A stretch of DNA of 33,473 nt from an uncultured Lentisphaeria bacterium (GTDB lineage Bacteria; Verrucomicrobiota; Lentisphaeria; Victivallales; Victivallaceae), in the NCBI GenBank assembly GCA_903863035.1, contig CAIPAT010000114.1:1-33473 (forward strand). Reading direction: 5' to 3'. How positions within the stretch are numbered: the first letter of the stretch is position 1; every line of letters starts with the position of its first letter. The position numbers and the translations under genes are program-made. Positions 8,054 to 17,255 of this stretch are shown piece after piece. Under the pieces are notes generated by a model, which ran no database searches, was not told the origin of the DNA, and was given only the letters and a program-made list of their open reading frames with translations.

Positions 8054-10084
8054 TTACTCTTTGATTTTCCAGTCCAATGCGCCTACAGGACACTCTTTTA
8101 CGCAGGCCCCGCAACTGGAACAGGAATCGGGTAGGGGGTTGCCGTAGGCGGTTTCGACAATAGTGCTGAAACCGCGCTTTTTCTGGCTTAACAGATTTTG
8201 ATTGACCACATCGCGGCAGATTTTGACGCAGATGCCGCACTTGATGCATTTCATGCGGTCGTGAATGATGGACGGATGCCGGTTGTCATAGCCGCATCGG
8301 ATTTTTTCACCTTTAATCGCGTCAGGGGCGGCACCGTAAGTTTCGGAATGTTTTTTCAGTTTGCAGTCGGATTTGGCGGTGCAGCTGCACTCAATGCAGC
8401 GTTCACCTTCACAGGTCATTTTTTCCAGCGGCAGGGTCCTGGTTACTTCTTTGAAAGTAGTTTTTCTATCTTCCAGCGAAATGAAATCCATCGGCGTCCG
8501 CGGATCATCCGAAATGTTGCTGCGCAGATAAACCAGTTTGTCTTTGGACAGGCTGCTCCAATGGCCGCGCGAAACGTTGATCTGTTTTTCCTGAATCTGT
8601 TTCTCGCCGGTGAGCAGTTCGAAAATGCCCAGCGCGATCTTGCGGCCTCCGGCGACGCCTTCAACGACGGTGGCGGCTCCGGTGACGCAATCGCCGGCGG
8701 CAAAGATATTATCTTCCAGGTGATATGAATCCTGATTGACGGCGATGTCGCCGTACTTGTTGGTCTTGAGTTCCGGGGGGGCGTCAGTTTTCTGGCCGAT
8801 GGCGGCAATGACGGTGTCGGCTTCGGTATCAAATTCGCTGTCTTTAACGGGAACCGGACGTCTTCTGCCGGAAGCGTCGGGTTCGCCGAGTTCCATCCGC
8901 ACGCAAGTCAGGATCAGTTTGCCGTTTTCTTTGCGCAGACGGACCGGGGCGGCGAGGAAATTGAATTTGACGCCTTCCTCTTTGGCTTCCTGTATTTCGA
9001 TTTCTTCCGCCGGCATTTCTTTTTCGGTGCGGCGGTAGAAGCAGCTGACGTCATTACTGCCCAGGCGGACGGAAGTGCGCAGGCAGTCCATGGCGGTGTT
9101 GCCGCCGCCGACCACGATGGTTTTGCCGGGATTTTCACACTGCCAGTCGTTTAACGCGAGTTTTTCCAGCCAGGCGATACCCTGGGCGGCGAGTTCTTCG
9201 CCCTCGCACTGCATCGAGCCGGGTTTCCAGCAGCCGATGGTGACGGCAATGGCGTCAAATTCCTGTTTGAGCTGAGTCATGAACAGATTGTCGCCGAGTT
9301 TGCGGCCGCATTCGATTTTAATGCCCATTTCGGGGAAATGCGCCAATTCTTTATCCAGGATGTTTTTTGGCAGACGGTATTCCGGGATGCCGTACCGGAG
9401 CATACCGCCGGCTTTCGGCATTTTGTCGAACACCGTCACGGCAACGCCCAGGCGGCGCAGATAGTACGCCGCGGCCATGCCGGCCGGGCCGGCGCCGACC
9501 ACCGCGACGCGTCTGCCGTTCAATTCCGGCAGTTCCTCCATATATTCAGCATAAAACATATCCGCCGCCAGGCGCTTGAAATCGTTGATGGCAACCGGTT
9601 TGGCGGAGACGTTTTTCCGGCAGTCTTTTTCACAGAAACGAGGACAGACGCGGCCGATGCTCATCGGCAGCGGAATGCGTTCTTTGACAATGCGCAGACA
9701 GTCCAGAAAATCGCCGTTTCTGCCGGCGCGGACGTATTCTTCAACTTTGGCATGGGCGGGACAGGCAATGGTGCACGGCGCTTCGCAGTCGCCTTCATGT
9801 TCGGACAGCAGCAGATTCAGCGCGGTGCGGCGCATTTTCCTGACCTCCTCCGATGACGCATCTATCTCCGACCCGGCGGAAGGACAGGCCGAACAGGACG
9901 GCAGAAAGCGGCCGCTCTTCACATCCTTCACCATGCAGACGAAGCAGGAAGTAGTGCGCGAAATCTTCTGGTTATGGCACAACGTCGGAATGGTGATGCC
10001 GTGTTCCAGGGCGATATCAAGAATCGTCCGGCCCGGAGCGGCGGAAATCTCTTTCCCGTCTATTTTAAAAGTTATGTTATCCAC
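8054..10084 (-). CDS. GltD/NfnB-like FAD iron-sulfur subunit of Stn-type electron-bifurcating transhydrogenase (StnA-like)
   Basis: A 676-residue soluble flavo-iron-sulfur protein. In order: a [2Fe-2S] ferredoxin domain with C36, C47, C50, C64 spaced as in NuoG/HydA; a GltD-type cysteine-rich segment (C100, C104, C108, C147, C151, C155); an FAD Rossmann motif GAGPAG (197-202); an NAD(P)H motif VGGGNTAMD (325-333) with YRRTEKEMPA; a Cys-rich segment near 555-570; and two [4Fe-4S] motifs (C613/616/619/623 and C655/658/661/665). There is no hydrogenase H-cluster motif, so this is not HydA. Known Stn complexes pair such a subunit with NuoF- and NuoE-like partners to couple NADPH, NAD and ferredoxin. 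It overlaps the upstream gene by 8 bp. Confidence 0.8.
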   Translation of the reverse strand: MDNITFKIDGKEISAAPGRTILDIALEHGITIPTLCHNQKISRTTSCFVCMVKDVKSGRFLPSCSACPSAGSEIDASSEEVRKMRRTALNLLLSEHEGDCEAPCTIACPAHAKVEEYVRAGRNGDFLDCLRIVKERIPLPMSIGRVCPRFCEKDCRKNVSAKPVAINDFKRLAADMFYAEYMEELPELNGRRVAVVGAGPAGMAAAYYLRRLGVAVTVFDKMPKAGGMLRYGIPEYRLPKNILDKELAHFPEMGIKIECGRKLGDNLFMTQLKQEFDAIAVTIGCWKPGSMQCEGEELAAQGIAWLEKLALNDWQCENPGKTIVVGGGNTAMDCLRTSVRLGSNDVSCFYRRTEKEMPAEEIEIQEAKEEGVKFNFLAAPVRLRKENGKLILTCVRMELGEPDASGRRRPVPVKDSEFDTEADTVIAAIGQKTDAPPELKTNKYGDIAVNQDSYHLEDNIFAAGDCVTGAATVVEGVAGGRKIALGIFELLTGEKQIQEKQINVSRGHWSSLSKDKLVYLRSNISDDPRTPMDFISLEDRKTTFKEVTRTLPLEKMTCEGERCIECSCTAKSDCKLKKHSETYGAAPDAIKGEKIRCGYDNRHPSIIHDRMKCIKCGICVKICRDVVNQNLLSQKKRGFSTIVETAYGNPLPDSCSSCGACVKECPVGALDWKIKE

Positions 10085-11804
10085 AGTAAACCCCTTCTCC
10101 TCTTTTCACACGATAAATAGTCTTTTTAGGACAGACCTCAATACAGGTATTGCATCTGACGCATTTGCTGTTATCAATAATAAAATCGTCACTGACCGCG
10201 TTGACCGGGCAGTTTTTAATGCACAGTTTGCACTTGATACATTTGGACTGGTCGAGTTTGACATCCACCAGCGCATTGCATTCCAGCGCTTCGCACTGCT
10301 TGTTGTTGACATGATCTTCATATTCATTTCTGAAATAACGCAAGGTGGCGAGTACCGGATTCGGCGCGGTCTGGCCCAGGCCGCAGAGCGAACCGCTGCG
10401 TACTTTCGGCCCCATTTCTTCAAGGAACGCAATATCATCCGGCAGGCTTCTGCCGCCGGTGATGCGCTCCATCACTTCAAACATCCGTTTCGTGCCGACG
10501 CGGCAGAAGGTGCATTTGCCGCAGGATTCGCGGTGCGTAAAATCCAGGAAATAGCGGGCGGTTTCAACCATGCAGCGCTGTTTGCCGATAACGATCATTC
10601 CGCCGGAACCCATGATGGCGCCGAGGGATTTCAAAGAGTCATAATCCACCGGAGTATTGAACAGTTCGACGGGGATGCAGCCGCCGGACGGGCCGCCGGT
10701 CTGGACGGCCTTGACACTGGCCGGATCGGCGCCGCCGATATCAAAGACGATTTCGGCCAGGGTAATGCCCATCGGGACTTCAACGAGCCCCGGATATTTC
10801 AAGTCGCCGGCCAGCGCGAAAAGCTTGGTGCCTTTGCTGCCGGCGGTGCCGATGGCGGCATATTTTTCACTGCCTTCATTGATAATCTGCGGCACATTGC
10901 CGAAAGTCTCAACGTTGTTGATCAGCGTCGGATAGCCTTTCCAGCCGCTGTCGGTCGGAAACGGCGGTCTGAAGCGGGGAGTCCCGCGGTGCCCTTCCAG
11001 CGACGCGATCATCGCGGTTTCTTCACCGCAGACGAATGCGCCGGCGCCTTCCTTGATCGTGATTTCCAGTTCACGGCCGCCGACATGATTGAGCTTTCTT
11101 TCCTTAATATCGGCGATGGCGATGTTCAGATGCTTGATCGCCAGCGGGTATTCGGCGCGGCAGTAGATGAACAGTTTGGTCGCGCCGGCGGCATACGCGC
11201 CGATCAGCATGCCTTCCAGCACCTGATGCGGAACGCTTTCCATGAGTGAACGGTCCATAAACGCGCCGGGGTCGCCTTCATCCGCATTGCAGATCATGAT
11301 TTTATGTTCGGTGGTTTTGGCCGCCATGAACTGCCATTTGACACCGGTCGGGAAACCGCCGCCGCCGCGTCCGCGCAGTCCGGACTTTTTAATTTCGTCA
11401 ACCACCATGGCAGGGGGCATGGACAGCGCTTTTTTCAACGCCGCATAACCGCCGTTTTCAATATATTCGTCAATGCATACCGGACAGATGCGCCCGGCCA
11501 GCCGCAGCACCTTGATCATTTCCTTCTTTGCCCGGACGGCGGGAATCTCGAAGCGGTTTTCCTGGCTGAGATTCAATATTTTATCCAGGAACTTGCGGTC
11601 AGGGGCGGCATTGCAATACCAGTGGCTGCCGCTGTCGGTAATCACTTCAATCACCGGTTCGGCGTAGCAGTGCCCGATGCAGCCGACTTCTTCAATCCTG
11701 ACGCCCGGCAGATTGTCCTTGAGGAAATTAAGCACGTCGCCGGCTCCGGCGGCGATGCCGCAGGACGCGGTCCCTACATTTATTCGCTTGATCGACGCAG
11801 TCAT
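10077..11804 (-). CDS. NuoF/HydB-like FMN iron-sulfur subunit (StnB-like)
   Basis: A 575-residue NADH-site subunit. An N-terminal thioredoxin-like [2Fe-2S] domain keeps C15, C42 and C46. The NuoF core follows: NADH/FMN motifs GRGGGGFPTGVKW, CNADEGDPGAFMDR and GAGAFVCGEETAM, then the [4Fe-4S] motif SCGKCTFCRVG with a distal LCGLGQ. The C-terminus adds two ferredoxin motifs, KCIKCKLCIKNCP and KCVRCNTCIEVCP. This architecture is that of bifurcating HydB/HndC/StnB, where the FMN is thought to be the bifurcation site, rather than respiratory NuoF. It overlaps its neighbours by 4 bp upstream and 8 bp downstream, so the three subunits are translationally coupled. Confidence 0.88.
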   Translation of the reverse strand: MTASIKRINVGTASCGIAAGAGDVLNFLKDNLPGVRIEEVGCIGHCYAEPVIEVITDSGSHWYCNAAPDRKFLDKILNLSQENRFEIPAVRAKKEMIKVLRLAGRICPVCIDEYIENGGYAALKKALSMPPAMVVDEIKKSGLRGRGGGGFPTGVKWQFMAAKTTEHKIMICNADEGDPGAFMDRSLMESVPHQVLEGMLIGAYAAGATKLFIYCRAEYPLAIKHLNIAIADIKERKLNHVGGRELEITIKEGAGAFVCGEETAMIASLEGHRGTPRFRPPFPTDSGWKGYPTLINNVETFGNVPQIINEGSEKYAAIGTAGSKGTKLFALAGDLKYPGLVEVPMGITLAEIVFDIGGADPASVKAVQTGGPSGGCIPVELFNTPVDYDSLKSLGAIMGSGGMIVIGKQRCMVETARYFLDFTHRESCGKCTFCRVGTKRMFEVMERITGGRSLPDDIAFLEEMGPKVRSGSLCGLGQTAPNPVLATLRYFRNEYEDHVNNKQCEALECNALVDVKLDQSKCIKCKLCIKNCPVNAVSDDFIIDNSKCVRCNTCIEVCPKKTIYRVKRGEGVYCG

Positions 11805-12253
11805 TTACTGTTATACTCCTTGAGAATCTTTACTGTGCCTTTGCGGTCAAGATTGCCGAAAACCCGGCCGTTGATGCTCATGACCGGAGCCAGGCTGCAA
11901 CAGCCGAGACACGCTACGGTTTCCAGTGAAAACAGACTTTTCTGATCAGTTTCGCCGCTTTTGATACCCAGTTCGGTGGAAACCCAGTCAAGAATCAGCG
12001 GGCTGCCCTTGATATGGCAGGCGGTGCCGTCGCAGACGGCAATGCGGAATTTACCGGGCTTGCTCCGCCGGAACTGGGCGTAAAACGATAACACTCCTTC
12101 AACTTCGGCTTCCGGAATGGAAAAGTATCCAGCCACGGCGGCAATCGCCTCGTTTGAAACAAAGCCATCGATGGCTTGAACCGTCTGTAAACCTTTGATC
12201 AGGTTACTGGCATCCTTTTCTATTTTATTCAAATATTCGTAACTGCTTCCCAT
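11801..12253 (-). CDS. NuoE/HydC-like [2Fe-2S] subunit (StnC-like)
   Basis: A 150-residue thioredoxin-fold ferredoxin subunit. A helical N-terminus precedes the binding motif C74-x4-C79-x35-C115-x3-C119 (CDGTACH and CLGCCS), the standard NuoE pattern. The start is supported by GGAGG 5 bases before the ATG. It is the first gene of the three-subunit set and overlaps the NuoF-like gene by 4 bp (ATGA type). It should pass electrons between the NuoF-like flavin and the rest of the complex. About 25 bases upstream of its start is a five-unit TTAACCC tract. Confidence 0.88.
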   Translation of the reverse strand: MGSSYEYLNKIEKDASNLIKGLQTVQAIDGFVSNEAIAAVAGYFSIPEAEVEGVLSFYAQFRRSKPGKFRIAVCDGTACHIKGSPLILDWVSTELGIKSGETDQKSLFSLETVACLGCCSLAPVMSINGRVFGNLDRKGTVKILKEYNSK

Positions 12254-12278
12254 TATTTCCTCCGGAAATCACAATTAA

Positions 12279-12313
12279 TTAACCCTTAACCCTTAACCCT
12301 TAACCCTTAACCC
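12279..12313 (+). repeat. Heptanucleotide tract (TTAACCC)x5 upstream of the StnC-like gene
   Basis: Five perfect tandem copies of TTAACCC. On the minus strand this reads as GGGTTAA repeats ending about 25 bases before the start codon of the NuoE-like gene, so it lies in the leader or promoter region. Copy-number change would alter spacing by 7 bp per unit. The resemblance to eukaryotic telomere repeats is coincidental in this context. Confidence 0.9.
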
Positions 12314-12386
12314 TATTCGCGAGGGGATAAACCGTAAAACCGGTTATGACGGAGCATCACCCGCCGGAAAACTGTAAAATATCGGG

Positions 12387-12416
12387 AAAGCCGGTCAGGC
12401 GGCCGGCGCTCCCGGA
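12387..12416 (-). terminator. GC-rich hairpin after pntB, possible terminator
   Basis: On the minus strand, just past the pntB stop, GGGAGCGCCGG is followed by CCGCCTGACCGGCTTT; the CCGG arms form a stem followed by TTT. The same sequence with few changes occurs at about 7608-7634, so it is also a dispersed repeat unit. If it terminates, pntAB and the three Stn-like genes are separate transcripts despite the common orientation. Confidence 0.4.
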
Positions 12417-12421
12417 ATATA

Positions 12422-13819
12422 TTACTTATTCAATTCTTTCAAGACCGCCTGCAAAGTTTCTTTGGCGTCACCGAACAGCATACGGGTGTTTTCCATGACG
12501 AAAAGCGGGTTGCCCACGCCGGCATAGCCGGAAGCCATGCTGCGTTTCATGGCAATCGTAATATGGCTTTTCCAGACCTCCAGCACCGGCATTCCGGCAA
12601 TCGGGCTGGTCGGGTCGTTCATCGCGGATGGATTCACGATATCATTGGCTCCGATTACGATAGAAACATCCACTTTGGGGAAATCTTCGTTGATTTCATC
12701 CATTTCAAACACGATATCGTAAGGCACTTTCGCTTCCGCCAGCAGCACATTCATGTGGCCCGGCATGCGTCCGGCGACCGGATGGATGCCGAAGCGGACG
12801 GTTTTGCCCTTGCCGCGCAACAGTTTAGTTATTTCATTGACCGCATGCTGAGCCTGCGCGACCGCCATGCCGTAGCCCGGCACGATCACGATACTTTTAG
12901 CTTCCAGCAATAACTTTGCGGTTTCGACGGCGTTGACAGGAGTAACGTCGCCTTCAATCACCGCGGCGGCACCGCCGGTTGCGCCGCCGCCGAAGCCTCC
13001 GGCAATGACGCTGATGAAGTTCCGGTTCATCGCCCGGCACATGATGTAACTAAGAATAGCCCCGCTGCTGCCCACCAGTGCGCCGGTGATAATCAGCAGG
13101 TCGTTGCTTAACATAAAACCGGTTGCGGCCGCCGCCCAGCCGGAATAGCTGTTCAGCATGGAGACGACTACCGGCATATCCGCGCCGCCGATGGCCATCA
13201 CCATATGCACGCCGAAGATCAGCGCGATCACGGTCATAATCAGCAGCGGCAGGAGTCCGCCGCCGCAGCATTCAGTTTGATGCAGGAACATATACCCGAG
13301 AGCGAGCACCCCGATAAGCATACACAAATTAAGCCAGTGGCGGGCGGGCAGCAGCATGGGTTTGCCGCCGATTCTGCCGCTGAGTTTGCCGAAGGCGATG
13401 ACCGAGCCGGAGAAGGTTACCGCGCCGATCAAAATGCCCAGATAGATTTCGATTTCATGAATAGTTTTTTCAGAACCGACTAACGCGGATGAATTATCGA
13501 TGAAGCTGGCATAGCCGACCAGCACCGCCGCAATACCGACAAGACTGTGCATGACCGCGACCAGTTCCGGCATCTGGGTCATTTCCACTTTGAACGCGGC
13601 TCTCGCCCCGATCACTCCGCCGACGACCAGCGCCGCGATTAAGATCGTGTAAGCCGTCACGGAAGGACTCAGCACGGCGGCCAGAATGGCAATCACCATC
13701 CCGATCATCCCGTAATAGTTGCCGCGCCGCGACGTTTCCTGATTGCTCAAGCCGCTGAGACTGAGAATAAACAGTATTGCCGCCGCAATATAAGCCATTG
13801 AAATTAAACTTTGTGACAT
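12422..13819 (-). CDS. pntB: NAD(P) transhydrogenase subunit beta
   Basis: A 465-residue integral membrane protein, matching the usual PntB length. The N-terminal half is a series of hydrophobic helices (domain II), with [14 protein letters not shown] and [21 protein letters not shown] as hallmark segments. The C-terminal soluble NADP(H)-binding domain III shows [48 protein letters not shown] and the terminal [16 protein letters not shown]. With PntA it moves protons across the cytoplasmic membrane coupled to hydride transfer between NADH and NADP+. It starts 17 bp after pntA, with AGGA upstream. Confidence 0.95.
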   Translation of the reverse strand: MSQSLISMAYIAAAILFILSLSGLSNQETSRRGNYYGMIGMVIAILAAVLSPSVTAYTILIAALVVGGVIGARAAFKVEMTQMPELVAVMHSLVGIAAVLVGYASFIDNSSALVGSEKTIHEIEIYLGILIGAVTFSGSVIAFGKLSGRIGGKPMLLPARHWLNLCMLIGVLALGYMFLHQTECCGGGLLPLLIMTVIALIFGVHMVMAIGGADMPVVVSMLNSYSGWAAAATGFMLSNDLLIITGALVGSSGAILSYIMCRAMNRNFISVIAGGFGGGATGGAAAVIEGDVTPVNAVETAKLLLEAKSIVIVPGYGMAVAQAQHAVNEITKLLRGKGKTVRFGIHPVAGRMPGHMNVLLAEAKVPYDIVFEMDEINEDFPKVDVSIVIGANDIVNPSAMNDPTSPIAGMPVLEVWKSHITIAMKRSMASGYAGVGNPLFVMENTRMLFGDAKETLQAVLKELNK

Positions 13820-13836
13820 ATTTTATATCCTATTCG

Positions 13837-15399
13837 TTATTTTTTGAACATTTCAAGCATACGGCGGGTAACTAAGAATCCCCCGACAATATTGATTGAG
13901 GCGGCCAGTACTGCAAGGGCGGCAAGAATTTTAACGTAATCGCCCGGCGCTGAAATCTGCACCACCGCGCCGATAATAATGATACCGCTGATCGCGTTCG
14001 TCACGCTCATCAACGGAGTATGCAGCGATGCGGTAACATTCCAGATCACCTGATAGCCGATAAAACAGGCCAGGACAAACACGGTAAAGTGCGACATGAA
14101 CGACGCCGGCGCAACCGCGCCCAGCCCGAACATCGCCAGACCGCCGATCAACAGCGGCAGTAACTGTTTAATCGCTTTGCCGCCGGTCTTTTTCTGCTTC
14201 TTCTCAACTGCCGCGGGTTCAGGCGCGGCGGCAGGAGCTTTAGGCGCAGCAGATAAAGTCGGCGCCGGGGGCGGCCAGGTGATTGTTCCCTCTTTCACCA
14301 CCGTCGCGCCGCGAATGACTTCATCTTCCATATTGACATTAAGCATGCCGTCTTTTTTCGGGCATAATTCCACAAGCAGATGCCGGATGTTGCTGGCATA
14401 TAACTGGCTGGACTGATTAGCCAGGCGGCTGGGCAGATTGGTATAACCGATAATGGTTACGCCGTCCTTGACCACCACTTTATCCTTTTCGGTCAGCGCG
14501 CAGTTGCCGCCCTGTTCCGCCGCCAGGTCAACGATCACGCTGCCCGGCTTCATCGATTCCACCATCCCTTTGGTGATCAGTTCCGGCGCGGGTTTGCCGG
14601 GGATCAGCGCGGTGGTGACGATAATATCCACTTCCATCGCCTGTCTGGCGAACAATGCCATTTCTGCTTCAATAAATTCTTTGGACATGGTTTTGGCGTA
14701 ACCGCCTGTGCCTGCGCCGTCTTCTTTAAAATCCAGCAGCAGGAACTCGGCGTCCATGCTTTCAATCTGTTCTTTAACCTGCGGGCGGGTGTCGAATGCC
14801 CGGACAATTGCGCCCATGGATTTGGCGACGCCGATCGCGGCCAGTCCGGCCACGCCGGCGCCGATTACTAAGACTTTCGCCGGCGGAATTTTACCTGCCG
14901 CCGTGATTTGTCCGGTAAAGAAACGCCCGAAGTGTTGAGCGGCTTCAATAATGGCACGGTAACCGGCGATATTGGCCATGGAGCTCAGCGCGTCCAGTTT
15001 CTGCGCCCGCGAGATACGCGGCACACTGTCCATTGCCAGTACCGTAACTTTTCTGTCCGCCAGTCTTTTCATTAAATCTGCATTCTGAGCAGGCCAGATA
15101 AAACTGATTAAGTTTGCGCCTTCTTCAAGCATTTCGATTTCATCAACCGCCAGTTCCGGATGACGCTCCGGCGCTCTGACCTTGATGATAAGGTCAGAAT
15201 TTTTCCACAGGGCTTTAACATCGCTGACTATTTCCACTCCGACTTCACGGTATGCTTCGTCGGAGATATTAGCTCCGGAACCGGCTCCGCTTTCAATGGC
15301 CATGGAAAATCCAAGCTTGATTATCTGTTCGGCCGCTTCAGGAGTTGCCGCAACCCGTTTTTCACCTTCGTGAATTTCTTTTGGAATACCAATTTTCAT
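13837..15399 (-). CDS. pntA: NAD(P) transhydrogenase subunit alpha
   Basis: A 520-residue, full-length fused alpha subunit. The N-terminal NAD(H)-binding domain I resembles alanine dehydrogenase ([57 protein letters not shown]). A Pro/Ala-rich linker of about 35 residues leads to a C-terminal membrane part with about four helices starting at [15 protein letters not shown]. Many bacteria split this protein into PntAA and PntAB; here it is in one piece, as in E. coli. It is the first gene of the redox block; GGGAC precedes the ATG. Direction in vivo normally favours NADPH formation driven by the proton gradient. Confidence 0.95.
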   Translation of the reverse strand: MKIGIPKEIHEGEKRVAATPEAAEQIIKLGFSMAIESGAGSGANISDEAYREVGVEIVSDVKALWKNSDLIIKVRAPERHPELAVDEIEMLEEGANLISFIWPAQNADLMKRLADRKVTVLAMDSVPRISRAQKLDALSSMANIAGYRAIIEAAQHFGRFFTGQITAAGKIPPAKVLVIGAGVAGLAAIGVAKSMGAIVRAFDTRPQVKEQIESMDAEFLLLDFKEDGAGTGGYAKTMSKEFIEAEMALFARQAMEVDIIVTTALIPGKPAPELITKGMVESMKPGSVIVDLAAEQGGNCALTEKDKVVVKDGVTIIGYTNLPSRLANQSSQLYASNIRHLLVELCPKKDGMLNVNMEDEVIRGATVVKEGTITWPPPAPTLSAAPKAPAAAPEPAAVEKKQKKTGGKAIKQLLPLLIGGLAMFGLGAVAPASFMSHFTVFVLACFIGYQVIWNVTASLHTPLMSVTNAISGIIIIGAVVQISAPGDYVKILAALAVLAASINIVGGFLVTRRMLEMFKK

Positions 15400-15605
15400 A
15401 AAGCGTCCCTTTGCTGTTAAACCGGTCCCTTTACAACGTTTAAACCCTGCATTATCTCAATATATTTTAAAATCCAAAAGATTAATATAACGCCATTTTC
15501 TGATATTTTCTATTTTTCGTTTAAAAATCTTCAATTGCGGGTTGAATTAGAGCGATGTTAATTCATATTTTTCCTGTTTGTACAATCTTAAAATTTGGAA
15601 TATCT

Positions 15606-16475
15606 ATGAATTTGCACTTTGTTATTTCAGCCGCTTTGACTGTCCTGTGCACCGCCGGTTTGAACGGTGCTGACGCCAAGGCCCCGGAAACCAGAACGTC
15701 CGGCACAAAATTGCTTGACGCATATAATAAAATCGAGGCAGGATTGTTAATCGCCAATGCCGCGGGTGAAACCGAACTCGTTCAGCAGATCGCCATGACT
15801 GCCGCCAAGTCCGATCCCAAACTGGTGGTGACCGTGGAAAAACTTTCCCGCGAAGACGCGATTAAAAGCTTCACTTCAGGGAAAGCCGGTCTGCTGCTGC
15901 TGCGCCGGGAGCCGTCAGCGCAGGAACAGCAGGCGCTGTCCGGTGCGATCATGGCGCCTTATGCGGCGGAACCGACGCTGATTGTGGTAAATGCTTTCAA
16001 CAACCTTTCCGAAATCAAAACTGAAATGTTAAAAAAGATTTTTTCCGGCGAGGTTGCCTCATGGAAACCGCTGGGAGTCAGTGATTATATGATCCACTTG
16101 TTTGGGACGGAGAAAAATTCTCCCGGCACCGGCCCTTTAAATGATAAAGTTCTGAACGGCGGAAAGCTGACCTCTAAAATCTTTAACGTCTCCACTTCGC
16201 CGGAAGTGCTGCAACTGGTCAGCACGAATAATCATGCGCTGGGATTCTGCGGATTTGTCGATACGGTGCCGGAAACGGTGAAATTGCTGAAAGTTGACGG
16301 TGTCCCTCCGGCAGAGAGCAATATTTTAACCGGCAGATACCCGCTGGTGAATACCTATTATGTGTGTTACAAAAGCGGTAATGAAATCGCGCGTTTGTTT
16401 GCGGAAACATTGCGCAGTTCCGAAATCGGGGTTATACTCAAAAGCCATGGACTGATTCCCAAAACGGAGAAATAG
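15606..16475 (+). CDS. Exported PstS-like periplasmic binding protein
   Basis: About 289 residues from the chosen ATG at 15606 (GGA 8 bases upstream); an in-frame ATG at 15555 would place extra residues before the signal peptide. A signal peptide (NLHFVISAALTVLCTAGLNGADA) is followed by a PBP-like domain with LVVTVEKLSREDAIKSFTSG, YAAEPTLIVVNAFNNLSEI, LKKIFSGEVASWKPLG and NHALGFCGFVD. These match the PstS-type 'phosphate ABC transporter substrate-binding-like' family, which includes members without transporters. No ABC permease or ATPase gene is adjacent, so the ligand and partner are unknown. It precedes rpe by 66 bp on the same strand. Confidence 0.75.
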   Translation: MNLHFVISAALTVLCTAGLNGADAKAPETRTSGTKLLDAYNKIEAGLLIANAAGETELVQQIAMTAAKSDPKLVVTVEKLSREDAIKSFTSGKAGLLLLRREPSAQEQQALSGAIMAPYAAEPTLIVVNAFNNLSEIKTEMLKKIFSGEVASWKPLGVSDYMIHLFGTEKNSPGTGPLNDKVLNGGKLTSKIFNVSTSPEVLQLVSTNNHALGFCGFVDTVPETVKLLKVDGVPPAESNILTGRYPLVNTYYVCYKSGNEIARLFAETLRSSEIGVILKSHGLIPKTEK

Positions 16476-16541
16476 TTGAGTCAGGATACATGAGTCAGAA
16501 CATTTTATAATTTATAAACGAACTATGAAAGGACCGGAAAA

Positions 16542-17255
16542 ATGAACGATATTAGAAAACTGGCGTTAGACAGCATATTGGTGGCGCCGTCAATTCTGGC
16601 GGCGGATTTTGCCCGGCTGGGCGAAGACATCAAGCGGGTCTCCGAGGCCGGCTGCGACCTGCTGCATCTGGATGTAATGGACGGTCATTTTGTGCCCAAT
16701 CTGACCATCGGACCGCCGCTGATCAGCAGTATCCGCAAAATCAGCAACCTGGTGTTCGATACCCACCTCATGATCTCCGATCCGCTGAAATATGCCGCAA
16801 TCTTCGTCAACGCCGGAGCCGACCACATTACTTTTCATCTGGAATCGGATAACGATCCCGCTGCGGTAATCGATGCGATCCGGGCAACCGGCGCGACCGT
16901 CGGCATTTCCCTGAAGCCGAAAACCCCGGCGGAAAAGCTTTTTCCCTGGCTGGACCAAATCGATCTGGTGCTGATTATGACGGTGGAACCGGGCTTCGGA
17001 GGTCAGAGCTTCATGGCGGATATGATGCCTAAAGTTAAAGCCGTTCATGACCGGATTTGCCGGATCGGCAGGCCGGTCCATCTGGAAGTTGACGGCGGGA
17101 TTGACGGCAAAAACGTTGTGGAAGCCGCCGGCGCCGGCGCCAATATGATGGTTGCCGGAACCTCTGTTTTCAGAAACCCGGCCGGCGCCGCCAGCGCCAT
17201 CAATGAGCTCCATGCCGCCGCGCAATACCTGCCGGCGCGGAGCTGCCGTTTATAA
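16542..17255 (+). CDS. rpe: Ribulose-phosphate 3-epimerase
   Basis: A 237-residue cytosolic TIM-barrel enzyme interconverting ribulose 5-phosphate and xylulose 5-phosphate. Signatures are APSILAADFARLG, the metal-binding LHLDVMDGHFVPNLTIGP, DTHLMI, MTVEPGFGGQSF and the C-terminal phosphate-binding EVDGGI with VAGTSVF. AAAGGA lies upstream of the ATG. The last six bases, TTATAA, are palindromic and also form the end of the convergent kup gene. Confidence 0.96.
   Translation: MNDIRKLALDSILVAPSILAADFARLGEDIKRVSEAGCDLLHLDVMDGHFVPNLTIGPPLISSIRKISNLVFDTHLMISDPLKYAAIFVNAGADHITFHLESDNDPAAVIDAIRATGATVGISLKPKTPAEKLFPWLDQIDLVLIMTVEPGFGGQSFMADMMPKVKAVHDRICRIGRPVHLEVDGGIDGKNVVEAAGAGANMMVAGTSVFRNPAGAASAINELHAAAQYLPARSCRL

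Noticed and set aside
7842-8147. 101-codon ORF in the intergenic region
   Set aside because: It is a translation through element A and the antisense end of the GltD-like gene.
8054-10084. [FeFe]-hydrogenase HydA because of the N-terminal ferredoxin domain next to HydB/HydC-like genes
   Set aside because: None of the H-cluster cysteine motifs is present; the body of the protein is a GltD-type FAD/NADPH module.
9576-11249. A 557-codon open frame on the plus strand
   Set aside because: It is antisense to the NuoF- and GltD-like genes, whose iron-sulfur and flavin motifs are unambiguous; GC-rich codon bias opens the opposite strand.
12279-12313. Telomere-like sequence implying a linear replicon end or eukaryotic contamination
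   Set aside because: It is an internal five-unit tract between bacterial genes of one redox block.
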